From NCBI GenBank assembly GCA_973895155.1, contig OZ316899.1:1178001-1242000 (forward strand): 64,000 bases of DNA, read 5' to 3'. The position numbers and the translations under genes were made by a program. The notes beneath the pieces were generated by a model. The model saw nothing but the letters and a program-made list of their open reading frames with translations, ran no database searches and was not told where the DNA came from. Each line of letters starts with the position of its first letter. Positions within the stretch are counted from its first letter, which is position 1. Origin of the DNA: Marsupella aquatica (Eukaryota > Marchantiophyta). Shown here piece after piece: positions 10,810 through 20,865 of this stretch.

Positions 10810-11458
10810 GTTTTTAGTTGCAAAGTTGGGCGTCCGCGGTATGTGCGGGGAGTCCCGACCTCTGGGAATGAAAGAGTACCAAGGGGAGGGGGTAGGACTA
10901 AGCTCGCCGGGCGAGTGCGGAGCCGGGCGCCGTTGTAGTGTGCACCCTCGGCCTTGAACCTGTTCATTCCGGGGCTGTCGGGTCAACTAAGTGTACGCAT
11001 ATGTTCCCTTTGTAGTAAAATCCTTTCCCATCATTTTCCTTCGTGTAAATTGAGATTGTATGCATGTGCGCGTGTATGTGTGTGGGTTTCTCGTATATGG
11101 GTGGCAGCGCCAGGCCGAACGCACTACCCGAGATGTGCACAGGGTGCAGCCTGCGGGTAAGTGGTTGCGAGCACGGGTTGAGGACCTGTATCATCGAATC
11201 CGGATCGAAGGCGGACAGCACGAAGGCTTAGAAGTCCTTAAGCCGGGGTCGATCCTGCTATCGACTAAGGTACGTTCCGGCGGCGGAACACAAACCATAC
11301 CTAGGAGGTGTCCGTATTTAGCAGTATGCGCAATTAGCGCTAGTTTACGAGAATAAGGTGCATTACGTGCTTCCCTTCCTGCCCGAACCCTCAGATTTAC
11401 GAGGGATGTGCCCGTCTAAGCTGAAGTCTGAGTTAAGGCCGCAGCCGATGACGTGACA
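10810..11458 (+). repeat. Downstream (R/U5-like) part of the solo LTR
   Basis: No gene is present. Conserved landmarks, shared with 29401-30050 on the other strand, are GGCTTAGAAGTCC, TTCCGGCGGCGGAA and CAATTAGCGCTAG. The end GCCGATGACGTGACA gives the terminal CA. Confidence 0.6.
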
Positions 11459-11699
11459 AGTGTCATCATAGGTAGCGCCTGGCGCTAGTATTATTGACAT
11501 ATTGATTCAGTAATTGTGTAACAAGGGTTTTACACTGCCTTGTTTTTATTAGAGTTGGTTTTCCTGTCACGATCATTATACCCCACCAGGAGGTTTTTTG
11601 GGAATCAGTACATTATATGTTTTTAGTTTCTTAAAGTAGAGTGTCATCAATGGTAGCGCCTGGCACTAGTATTATTGACAGTCGATTCAGATCGTGTAC

Positions 11700-13340
11700 T
11701 TTTGAGGTTTGGACAATGCCTCATTTTTATTAAAGTTTGGTTTTGAACGCCGTGATAAGTACTGCGAGTCACTGAAAACATAAAATGCAATGGAGTTTTG
11801 GGAAGGATTTTTTGTTTGTTTTGCTGGTGACTATAAATAGGAAGTAAATTTGAAGCAGGTATTTCCTGATGTGAGTAAAAACTTTGCTCATATATAACAG
11901 TTACATTTTCCTGATATGAGGGAAAATTTTGCTCGTAACTGTAAAAAAAACTCCTGTTTCCTGGCACGGTGTAAACCCTCTAAGGATGAAGCTTTTGGTG
12001 TGACATGAAGTGACATCATGATTGATGTATTAGGTGATTGAAAGACGAATAATGAGAAAGATGTGCCCAGTGCCTCAGTGTCCATAGCCAAGGATGTATC
12101 CGGTAAGCTTATGCTTTAAATTCCTCTATATGAATGTTGTGAGACAATTTGTTGATTAATAGATTCAACCTGAATATTTTGGTGTATTTATTGTTGTTCA
12201 TTTAGGATCAGTAGAAGTAGACATGGAGAATGTGGCAATGGCAAAGAAGGGGAAGAAGGCTGTTCATAATGGTAAGGTGATAGTGACAACTTTGTGGTTG
12301 GTGACGTGTACATTTAGTACATGTGATTAGTGATTAACTTATGTTGGACAATGCACTGAATTGTAGTTGATGCAGAGTTGACAAACTCTCAACCAAGTGG
12401 GAGCAGGGTGAAGCAACGCCAAAACTTGGGAGCAACATTGGATGCAAGTAAGATTGTAGATGCTTCAATTGAAGCAAGTACAATGTTGGCAGATATTGAG
12501 ATGATGTCATATAGAGAAATCTTGCTATGCAATTGGAAGTGTCAAATATGGATGCAAATTCTTTGAAGAAGAGTGTCCCCAATTCTTGATCACCAGCACA
12601 AAGCACTCATGCCAAAGTGATGACTCGCAACCAAGGTATGAACAATGTCATGTATAAGCCACCCAGGAAAGCCAAGAAAAACAGCCAGGGTAAGGTGGAG
12701 GTGATAGCTACAATAGAGCCAGTCCATAATCTTCTATCATGGGAGGATGACTCACAGGTATGTGTGGGTACATGCATTTTGTGACCGGATCATGCTAAAT
12801 TCCATGGCAAAGTGGTCCCGGATGACCATGTAGTAGTGTTGTTGACTACAGCCAAAATGACATGTTGTAATTTTCCATTTCTGAATAGAGCAGATGATCC
12901 CCTCAGGAAGTAATTGCAGATGCAATATGATCTCTTGTGCTCTGGCCATCGAGTGTGTTGGTCTCCCGTAGTGACTGAATGCAAATGTAGATAGAATCAT
13001 GTGAGTTGTGTTACATTTTGACATTGCCTTGGAAAGATCCAAGAAATACATGTACCAATTTTGAATTTGGTAAAGAGGATGAAGGAGCCGTTGTCATTAA
13101 GTGTGACATGTATATTTATGAATTCTGTATGTATGTATGCAACAAGTGATTGATGTCAAACTATAGCTCTATAGTGATTGTCCATGATACTTGAATCTGT
13201 TTTGTATCATTTGAGATTAGTGTACATGGTATAGAAGAATGCTTTGTGACCTATCGTGCTGGTCTATGATGTTTGAATCTGTCATTTCATATTAATGTAC
13301 ATGGTATAGAAGAAGGCTTTCTGAAACTCTGTGTGTTCTA
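11700..13340 (+). other. AT-rich stretch with possible multi-exon gene relic
   Basis: A TATA-like CTATAAATAGG sits at about 11831. Downstream, short segments bounded by splice-like signals can be seen: a donor at about 12100 (CCG/GTAAGC), an exon-like stretch from about 12206 to 12270 ending G/GTAAGG, and one from about 12366 encoding DAELTNSQPSGSRVKQRQ. The last runs to a stop at about 12566. No family is recognised. It may be a degraded host gene or the cargo of an unrecognised element. Confidence 0.25.
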
Positions 13341-13748
13341 ATGGTTTTTTTCCACCTTTTTGTGGCAATTTAACAGTAAAACCCGCAAAAACCCATGGGA
13401 AGGGGGGCTAACACAGCCAGTACAAAAGGGTAAAAGTAGCCAGAACATGCACTGGCCAGATAGGGCCCTCAAAGCAAGTGTCAAGCCCCCGCAAGCACCA
13501 GTGACAACCTCTACACGCTATATCACACCAATGAGGAGGACGGTCAGGCCAAGGAGAAGGCCTCAGTCAAACAACCGGAGCTAAAAACAAATTAAGCTAA
13601 AAGCCAGAGCTGAAAACCAGCACTAAAATACCAAAGCTAAGGGCCTCACTTCAAAATGTCTAGTGTCTACTACCTCTAGTGAGAGCCCTGTATGAATCCT
13701 GTAAGAAATGAATACTAAGTGCAATCACCAAGTCACAAAGGCATCCCG

Positions 13749-14309
13749 TCACCCCAACCATTGCCGTCTCTCAAAAACCACAACATCCTTGGCTAGAAGC
13801 AACCGTGTGTGTTTGCAACTAGGGCCAAAGTTCTCACAAAGCCCATGGAGGTGGTCGGCCATTTCAGAGAGTACTAGATTCAGATTGAAGGAGCGTCTTA
13901 TCAAGGGATTAAAAAGTTGCTCATTTCTGGCGATCCATAGAGCCCACAAGACCTGGTGTACTATGAAGGCTACTACTGAGTGTGTGAAGCTGGGGCCTTT
14001 AAAATGTTGAATCAGCGGCAATATTTCTGCTAGAGGCCAAATGATAATGCCAGGAAAAGACTGAAACACTAAAGTCCAGCATCTACACGCAAATTGACAC
14101 TTGAAGAAGAAATGTGGGATGGATTCCAATTTTGTAGAGCAAATTTGACACATACCATTGCTCTTCCCAATTTTGAGTGCTTGAGTGCCTGTAAAAAGCC
14201 CTTGTGCAAGGACTCTCCAAACAAATGTACAGGATTTCAGTGGTAGATCTGATGTCCACATAGACAACCAACTTTGTTCCATTCCAGCTCCGAGAGTGCC
14301 GTTTGCCAC
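13749..14309 (-). pseudogene. zf-RVT domain, LINE copy 1
   Basis: The pattern CQICSTKLESIPHFFFKC with a following W matches the zinc-binding domain found after RT in plant LINEs (zf-RVT). Overlapping frames at 14083-14524 continue the same protein in shifted registers, so there are frameshifts. It binds element RNA or DNA during retrotransposition, by family knowledge. Confidence 0.8.
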
Positions 14310-14699
14310 ATTCTATTGAGTCTTGTGCTGTCAGACCCTTTAGGTTGAAGCAGCTGATACGTTTGTGCATTAGATAAAGTAAATCTCCTCAGTGTTTCAG
14401 ATTTGTCCGACCACCTCCATTGCCCCACTATTGCATGCCCGTATTGTATTGTATCCGTCCGACGTATGACTTTGCTAAAAAATTCCAGACTCAAGGCTAT
14501 AATTCTATGGTCCAGCCCTCTCACTCAATCTAGTTATCCCGATCTTGCCACAGGTCCTATTGATAGCACAAATTGTGTCCTCCCCAAGACTTTGTATTCC
14601 TTCAATATAGTGGATTACATCTTCCACTCTCCACCATGCGGCTACTACAGTGTTTCTAGGAGAAAAAATGAGGTGTGTACATAGCATCTCCCATGCTTG

Positions 14700-15235
14700 T
14701 CATAGGCTTCCAGTGTAGCTCAGTCCGCTAAAGGCCCATGGGTAGTAGAGCAGAAGCCTATCTATGAAAGAATACTTGTTTTGCCGGATGGTTTTAGCAT
14801 TACACCATTTTTCCAAACAAAGATTACCAGCAAACACTCTAGCCCAGTCAGAGGATGGCCGGTCTAGAGCCCTATTGAACCATTGACATAGTAAGGCATC
14901 GGAATGGGCTCTGAAGTCTTTCAGACCAAGCCCACCATCAAGCTTGGGCCAGGAGAGCATTTTCAAGGAAACAAGAGGGATCTTTCGTCCACCCTTAGCA
15001 TTATAGCCCCAAATAAAATCCCTGCAAAGTGCTATTAATTTGATGGCCAGGCTGTTTGAAGAATGCAAAAACATCATGTGGTAGATAGGAATAGCCTGCA
15101 ATATGTGTTTTACAAGAATTGTCCGGCCGGTAAACGAGAGGAACCTATTTGCCCAGGTAGAAAGTTTGTTACCAATCTTGTCTAAGCAGAAGGTGTGCAG
15201 TTGTGCATCGTTCAGACCCCACCCCATTTTTTTAA
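14700..15235 (-). pseudogene. LINE reverse transcriptase, C-terminal part (copy 1)
   Basis: The frame carries the thumb/connection motifs of plant L1 RTs: LSTWANRFLSFTGRTILVKH, then FIWGYNAKGGRKIPLVSL and LPKLDGGLGLKDF-type (here WPKLDGGLGLKDFRAHS). The catalytic FADD region lies upstream and is missing. Residues upstream of MGWGLND in the open frame come from the tail of the neighbouring LINE and are not part of the protein. Confidence 0.85.
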
Positions 15236-15628
15236 TTTTTAATTTTTTGTTAATTGGGGGGAAGAAAAAAAGGGGGGGAAACCCCCAGCCCCCGAGGACA
15301 AAAGCCACCCGGCGGGCCAGCCGCGGTCAACGGCAAACACCAACCAAAAACAACCTAATCAGGCCACCTACCACCGAAGGTCCACCAATTGGTGCAGAGC
15401 TTCATAGGCCCCTGATCTCTACCATCACTACTTTTGCCCTTACTAGCCCTTCCGCTCAAATTGGTAGTCAAATTGGTCTTTCTAGTTTGATCCTGTGACT
15501 GCTCGGGGTAATTCAGAGCAGTGTTCCTAACAGTCATTTGCCTGTTCCGGTTTAAACTGGAGTCAGAAATCTGAGGGGAACCAATAGTTCACTGGTAGGT
15601 AAGGGCAGTGTCCCTGATATCCTCAGTC

Positions 15629-16168
15629 TTAATCTGCTCTTTCACCATCAACATTGTCATTGAGGGGAATAGGGTTTTCAATTTGTTCCCAAGGATGGAG
15701 CGCAATTTGCAGTTGATTAAGAGCAATGTCAATCTGTTTGGCTTTCTTGGGGGAGCAACAAATGGATTTCATGGAGTGAAGGTGCCTCTTGGTGTAGCGA
15801 AGGATCACCCATCCTGGGAGTTGGCCCAGGAATTGTGAGTAAGTTGCTGCATTCCGCTCGTTCCAAATGCTGTTGCAGAGTTCCATCACAATGAGCAAGG
15901 GACCAGGTCTCCTTTTTTGAAAGTGAATGGCATTGTTGATAATCTCAAATAGGGTGCTGCCCGACGACGTGAGAGCTGGGAAACCCCTGAGGATCTGTTG
16001 GACCTGCCCCCATCTGGCCTTCACCTTGCTGCAAGAGAAAAACATATGCTCAGTGTGTTCAAAGTAGGATTTACACTGTGCGCAAATCCCGTCACTTACC
16101 TTCCAGTGGCTTCCCCTACCATTGGTAAAGAAGCCATGGTTGAGGAGCCTCCACATAAAAAATCTCAC
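15629..16168 (-). pseudogene. zf-RVT and C-terminal region, LINE copy 2
   Basis: FFMWRLLNHGFFTNGRG is followed by CAQCKSYFEHTEHMFFSC with downstream W, the plant zf-RVT signature, and then IWNERNAATYS, which matches the conserved region after the zinc motif. The frame is 179 residues and open, but the protein is truncated upstream. Confidence 0.85.
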
Positions 16169-16336
16169 TTTTGGTAGGGTCCATCCTCCCCATAGTTTCT
16201 TCTACCTTGTGTGCCAGCCTTTGGAAGTGTTCAGCTGTCCCCATTGTCGGTTCAGCTTTGTCACATCTTGTGCATTGGGTAAAGTACATTGAACCCAGAC
16301 TCTGTTAGTGAATTTCCAGCTTCTGTTCTTCCCGGG

Positions 16337-16666
16337 CTAGGACCACTGCCAGTCCTTGCAGTCCTGCAGCTTGTCCTCACTGAGGCCTGGACACCGTGTC
16401 ATCACGTTGTAGAAGGCATTGAAGGCAGTAGATCCCCGTGGTCTGTTGTTGCGCACTCTGGAGTGCAGGGTTTCTTCGTCAATCCAGCCGTCCTGAGGAT
16501 TCCACAGGTCCTTGATCCCCTTGATTTTGCGTCGGGCCAGATAGGTCCTCAAGTCAATGCCTTCTTGTGTGCTTAACCGATTGTTTCTAGAGTATAAGAG
16601 CACCGTTTGTTTGGTGGTGAGAGTCTCTGGCACTGTCCAAGGGACCCCACCCCATTGGCGCTCCAA
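16337..16666 (-). pseudogene. LINE ORF2 fragment upstream of zf-RVT, copy 2
   Basis: The frame reads LSTQEGIDLRTYLARRKIKG and DLWNPQDGWIDEETL, which fits the connection region between RT and zf-RVT in plant L1 elements. It is separated from the zf-RVT frame by stops. Assignment rests mainly on position and strand. Confidence 0.55.
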
Positions 16667-16689
16667 GATACCTTTGTACCAACATGGTG

Positions 16690-17298
16690 AATGGTGAGTT
16701 TATAGAGTGAGTATACACAAAAGATCATGAATGGAATGTGTTATTTGTGCACAAGAGTGAGGTCATTCCAAGTAGTATAGCGGGGTCTTCATCACTCATT
16801 TCTAGTTGACGTGAAAGACTTATACATACCCCACAAAGAATCTCCTTAAGTCATTTTATGAACCCACAAAGTTTTCTTAAAGACTACCCACTAACACCTT
16901 TTTAGTCCTTCCCAACGACTCACCACCACAACCCATAAAAGATTGAAAATGACTCACCAAAGCTACCCATACAAATACTATACTAGACTGAAAATCCAGT
17001 CTATTATACGACTAATCATGCAGTTCTATAAAGGACTCAGTGGATTCTAGTAACAAAACATACGACTCACAGTCCTATAAAGGATTGTAGTCCCGCCCAG
17101 TCATTTGCAAGTCCTAAATGGTGTTGAATAGTTGTTTAATAGGGTCTAAATACAGCCCGGTTTCTACTAGTATACAAACAAAGGTAAGAAAAAGTAGCAC
17201 AGATTAACTGCAAGAAGGTCGCGCTCACCAAGGACTCGAGCTACAACAACTTACAAGACTACATTACCAAGCTATATATCAATAAAAGTCTCAAAACT
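16690..17298. other. Gene-free AT-rich spacer
   Basis: No gene is seen. The words TAAAAGATTG, TATAAAGGAC and TATAAAGGATTGTAG recur between about 16935 and 17095, some in partial inverted arrangement, so this may be a degraded repeat. Confidence 0.4.
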
Positions 17299-18670
17299 TG
17301 ACCAAGTCGCGGAACTCGACTGCCTTAACACTTAGCTCCGGCGTTGCTGAGTCAGCAATGCCAAGCTCCCTTATGGTCCAGGCGCTGGTCGGGTCAAGCG
17401 GAAACGGGCCGGGCTCAAGGATGACCGTCCAGACCTCCGGATGGACTTTGAGTTCTCAGGGCTTGAGTGTGAGCTCCTCTTGGGCCCAAGGCCAATGGAG
17501 TTGACGCCATGGGCAATGGATGCTTGGGGCACAAGTTATGGCCCGATCCGAGTTGGGCTGATTGGGGGCCCCAAGCGGCGATGAGACCTGAGGGCCTAGG
17601 CATGAGCACTGGGTCGGCCTGATCACAACGGGCTAAGGCACTCCGCTTGCGGATGCCTAACGAGAAAGTTATGGGCATTGCCAGTGGGTGGCGCGCCCAT
17701 TATGCGCAATAGGATCCGGGTTGGAGGCCAAATGTTTAGGGACCAAAGCTGGTCCGGGGGTGACAGGTCTCCAAAAGCATATATGAGGGGAGTGGTGTCT
17801 CCCTGGGGGCTAAGGGCGAGCCAAAGTCGTGAGTCGCGGCGGTCGCACCACTAAGAGAAACTGCCAAACTGAAACGGCGATATCTTCCCAACGGGAAGTC
17901 CATTGGAGGACTTGGGCACGTTGGAAAACTCTCAAGGAGGGATATGCCCTCTTGAGCTCAGTTGGGTCTGGGGCACCACGGGTTCTTGAGGTTTGCGGGT
18001 GTTAACTCGCCCGCTTGCCAAATCCTGCCGAATAGGAGCCAAGCCGTGTTCAGTCTCCCAATGGAGCTTGCATTGGGGAGGCAAGGCCAAGTAGGTGTGG
18101 AGGTTGAGTTCCAAGAGTTTCCGGCCCCTAGACCATCAATGAGGCAAATTGGGAGTTGGTTGCTAAAGTCGGGGCCATTCTGGTCCTGACGTGTTGGGAC
18201 AAGCTTTAGGACAAGCTACGTTATTTGGGCCATGAGCATGTCCTGGGGTCAGGGCGGTTAGTTGGTGATGGATAGGTACGAGGGGGAACCCGGGCTGCGC
18301 CCAAGGAAGGAGCTATCCTGGATGAACAGTGGGTGTGGGTTCTGGTTCCGGCTTATGGCATCGGGAAGACCTATCATTGACCTATTTACCAATGTCTGTT
18401 GAGCTTGAGTTAGGATGCTAAACTTGGCGGGTTCTAGATCCTGAAGGCTTACTTACCGAGGTACTTGGTTGCTTGTGCACACAGTGAGGACCGTTGAGTA
18501 GCGGTTGTGTTGGAGGGCGAGTGCGGCTTTGTATGGGAGGGGCCGTTGGTGGTGCAAGGGGCACTAGGGTGTTTGCTCAAGGTATTCCGTGGAGGCGTTT
18601 GGGCACTAGGGGCACTTAGGCGTGAGTGTTGGGATTGGTGAGGGCGTTGGGTGGCTAGGTCCACCACTTG

Positions 18671-18682
18671 TGGTATCAGAGC
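18671..18682 (+). other. Primer-binding site, initiator tRNA-Met type
   Basis: TGGTATCAGAGC is the exact 12-base site used by many plant LTR retrotransposons to prime minus-strand synthesis from the 3' end of initiator tRNA-Met. It fixes the 3' end of the LTR at about 18664 and the plus orientation of element H. Confidence 0.85.
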
Positions 18683-18798
18683 GATTGCTGGCATAGACAC
18701 CGGGCCGGGATTATGCTAAGTCAGAATCCAAAAATCTTAACGGATTTTTGTGAGGACTTAGTGCTTCAACGTGCCCAACGGATCGACAGCGGGCAGAT

Positions 18799-19203
18799 TT
18801 GGTCACTAGGAACAAGGCTAAAAACACTCGATCAAAGAGTGGAAAGCAGGCTCCCCCCGCTAAGGGGAGAGCCCAAGTTCAAGATGAACAGAATGAGGAC
18901 GGGTCGATTTCCCTAGACAAACGTTACAAGCAGGATGACAAAGACGTGGCGGCCAAACCGTCGACCGCCACGGCAAACACGTCAAGTGCAGAGCGCCATC
19001 AACTTAAAGGGAAGGAGATGGCCGATCCTTCAGAGGACGGGTTGGACGATGACGGCTCCAACGCGGATGGAAGCAACGACGATGCAAAAGCTGAATTGGA
19101 GGAAGAGGGTCAGGACCCAGAGGAGGAACTGATCCCAGTCTTGAGAGGGTTGGATGCGGAACCAAAGGAATCATCGAGCCGGACGTCATCGTGGATAATT
19201 TGA
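18799..19203 (+). pseudogene. Leader/early gag ORF of element H
   Basis: This low-complexity charged frame (Lys-rich start, then Glu/Asp-rich) lies between the primer site and the gag domain. It is compatible with the disordered N-terminus of a Ty3 Gag. There is no motif that proves it. Confidence 0.4.
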
Positions 19204-19423
19204 CCAAGCAGAACCAGGGCAATGCGGGTGATGCCTCAACCCCGAAAGGTCATGGTGCCCGCAAGACGTGGGGGGTGTCACCAAAATCCACAAGAGAACC
19301 TAAGGACAGGCGGCCCGCAAAGGAAAGATGGTTGGATGACTGTCCTCATACAATCGCAAGGGCCCAGCCGCTGACGACGGTTTGGGTTTGTTAACTCAAG
19401 ACCACCGACTCATTTATGAGTAG

Positions 19424-19957
19424 TTGGAACACAACAAGGGAGCCCAGATTAAGTACTTACTTAGTCTGGGTAATCAGAGTGCGACGGGTCCCGAGGGAGG
19501 AATGGTAGTTGGACGGAGTATGTTCCAAGTGAACCAACTACCAACTCCTCCAACTTACGATGGGGCCTACGAACAAAGTGGACAAAAGTTCCTGAGTTGG
19601 CTCTCCACAATGGAGATTCATCTCCAAGCGTGCATTGAGCGTTCCACTTGGGCTACTACAGCCGCTCCTTACCTGAAGGACTATGCCTTGACTTGGTACA
19701 ACTCATAGAAGAAGTCGCGAGAGGACTCCTCCTTGCCATTAACTTGGGAAAACCTGGTTGAGGGACTCCGTACTCATGTCACCACTAAGTACCCAGAGCG
19801 GCACGCTCATAAATGTGTAACGAAGATGAACTTCAGGGGTGATATCCAAAAGTTCATCACTTATTACCAGAACCAAGTTGGCGTGTATCCCGGCGGGGCA
19901 AGAGACCCTACATACACAACTTCACAATTTTATAGTGAAGCTCCCGTCGTTGCTTAG
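19424..19957 (+). pseudogene. Gag (capsid-like) relic of element H
   Basis: PPTYDGAYEQSGQKFLSWLS followed by ALTWYNS and LTWENLVEGLR resembles the retrotrans_gag capsid fold of Ty3 elements (F-x-W ... A..W ... W..F...). A TAG at 19706-19708 splits it; the second half is 19733-19957 and shifts frame near 19900. Confidence 0.65.
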
Positions 19958-20132
19958 GGAAAAGTTAACGGAAAAGCGTCACGAGTTCAAATTGCTTTCT
20001 CCCCATGCTAAGTCCTCCCCATGCTAAGTCCTCCTTGGATGGCCTATCCGGGCCTGGACTATAAGGGAGCTCGGTGTCTGAGTCAGCGACACCAGAGCTA
20101 AGTGTTAAGGTAGTCGAGTTCCGCGACTTGCA

Positions 20133-20570
20133 CCCCCCCTTAAAAATGGTTACGTCCGCGTGACCTCAGTAAATGTTCCAACACGCCTAGATCACTTTGG
20201 GCCTTAAAAATTTTATGAGGTAACAAATGGTTTGCTCATAAGGCTGATGCAAACCAGGTTGGTATGCGCATTCCAGACTTAGGAAATTCCAACCTATCCC
20301 ACTTATCTAAGTAGGATGCCAGTCCAATCGGGTAAGCTAACCCCCAACTCGTTGGACCCATTGTTCTCCCGTTGGGTACTCCCCTTTGGTTCAAACTAGC
20401 CCGCCCACAGATGTAAGGCGGGCACCATCTACTTCCATTCACAAAAAACAAATCGACCGCCCAACAACCTCTAGCACCAACGCAATCCGACTTTATCCTT
20501 AACAGGTAGAGAGGAGTGAAACTAGGATACAACTCACAAAGGTAGCTACAATTGCCTGTACCAGTTCACA
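20133..20570 (-). other. Unassigned spacer between H and the chromodomain relic
   Basis: One 98-residue minus-strand frame (20236-20532) is open but has no recognisable motif. It could be retroelement 3' sequence. I see no supported gene. Confidence 0.3.
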
Positions 20571-20576
20571 ATGGTG

Positions 20577-20865
20577 GTAGGCCGCTTTGTTTATGATAGC
20601 TTCCAAGGATCTCTGGGGCATTACCCAAATTTTCTTCCGGTTACCAAGTACTCTCGGCCTAATCATAGCCAGCCCACTTCACCAAATACTCTAAGATTTG
20701 CCTTCCCAACTTGCGTTTGTAACGGTGGTCCAGAATTGCCTCCACCTCAAACTCCTCAACGTCCTCCACCAGCATGGCATCCCCAACAGAAACTGAAAAG
20801 CTAAAGGAAATGGATTTGTGTTCCTCCTTAAGATGCAGAAAGGAAAGATCCCAAAAGTCACAAAG
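20577..20865 (-). pseudogene. Chromodomain of a chromovirus integrase (element K)
   Basis: Minus-strand translation gives VEAILDHRYKRKLGRQ, then EYLVKWAGYD, then AESTW, a stop, and PEENLGNA, an unmistakable chromodomain of the kind fused to chromovirus integrases. Two in-frame stops (one after GYD, one in place of the Glu before PEENL) show decay. It ends at 20865, exactly where the LTR of element G begins, so G inserted here. The RT fragment at 28.66-29.40 kb on the same strand may be the upstream part of the same element. Confidence 0.85.

Larger units (their letters stand above)
7469..11458 (+). mobile_element. 3,990-bp solo LTR carrying an ORF (F family)
   Basis: The unit starts TGTGACGCCG and ends GACGTGACA and is flanked by AGTGT at 7464-7468 and 11459-11463, a perfect 5-bp duplication. 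It aligns along its length with the 3' LTR of element F (29401-38319 minus the B insertion, about 3,989 bp), so it is best read as a solo LTR of that family. It has an upstream promoter and ORF (7827-10572), then a second TATA-like box and hairpin (about 10771-10805), then about 650 bp of R/U5-like sequence. No second LTR or pol is present. Confidence 0.8.
7436..11695 (+). repeat. Direct repeat split by the solo LTR
   Basis: GAGTACGTTACATGTTTTTAATG (about 7437-7460), continuing after the LTR as AGTGTCATCATAGGTAGCGCC (11459 on), is repeated at about 11605-11695 as CAGTACATTATATGTTTTTAG ... GAGTGTCATCAATGGTAGCGCC. With the LTR removed, the two units lie about 174 bp apart. The repeat predates the insertion; its nature is unknown. 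Confidence 0.6.
13340..15235 (-). mobile_element. LINE (L1-type), 5'-truncated, copy 1
   Basis: The minus strand reads RT 3' domain (15235 down to 14700), then zf-RVT domain (about 14309-13749), then a 3' end with an A-rich tail near 13340. This is the usual order at the 3' end of plant L1 LINEs. The 5' part of the RT and the endonuclease are absent, which is typical of target-primed insertions. The 5' edge adjoins the A-rich end of copy 2, so the two lie in tandem. Confidence 0.8.
15240..16680 (-). mobile_element. LINE (L1-type), 5'-truncated, copy 2
   Basis: This holds a short upstream frame (16337-16666), a zf-RVT domain (15629-16168), and a 3' end with G/C runs and an A/T-rich tail at about 15230-15320. 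It lies immediately upstream of copy 1 on the same strand. The RT catalytic region is absent. Confidence 0.75.
17299..20132 (+). mobile_element. Ty3-type element H: LTR, primer site, gag relic, inverted LTR end
   Basis: The LTR begins TGACCAAGTCGCGG at 17299 and runs to about 18664. It is followed by TGGTATCAGAGC (about 18671), the standard primer-binding site complementary to initiator tRNA-Met. Gag-like sequence follows (19424-19957). The right edge (20041-20132) is an inverted copy of the first ~80 bp of the LTR, ending TGCAAGTCGCGG when read on the minus strand. The pol region is absent, so this is a rearranged remnant. Confidence 0.7.

Noticed and set aside
11275-11292. GGCGGCGGAACACAAACC in the solo LTR as a palindrome copy
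   Set aside because: Only the left half resembles the motif; there is no right arm, and the sister LTR varies here.
18671-18682. TGGTATCAGAGC as part of a tRNA gene
   Set aside because: It is the retroelement primer-binding site; no cloverleaf surrounds it.
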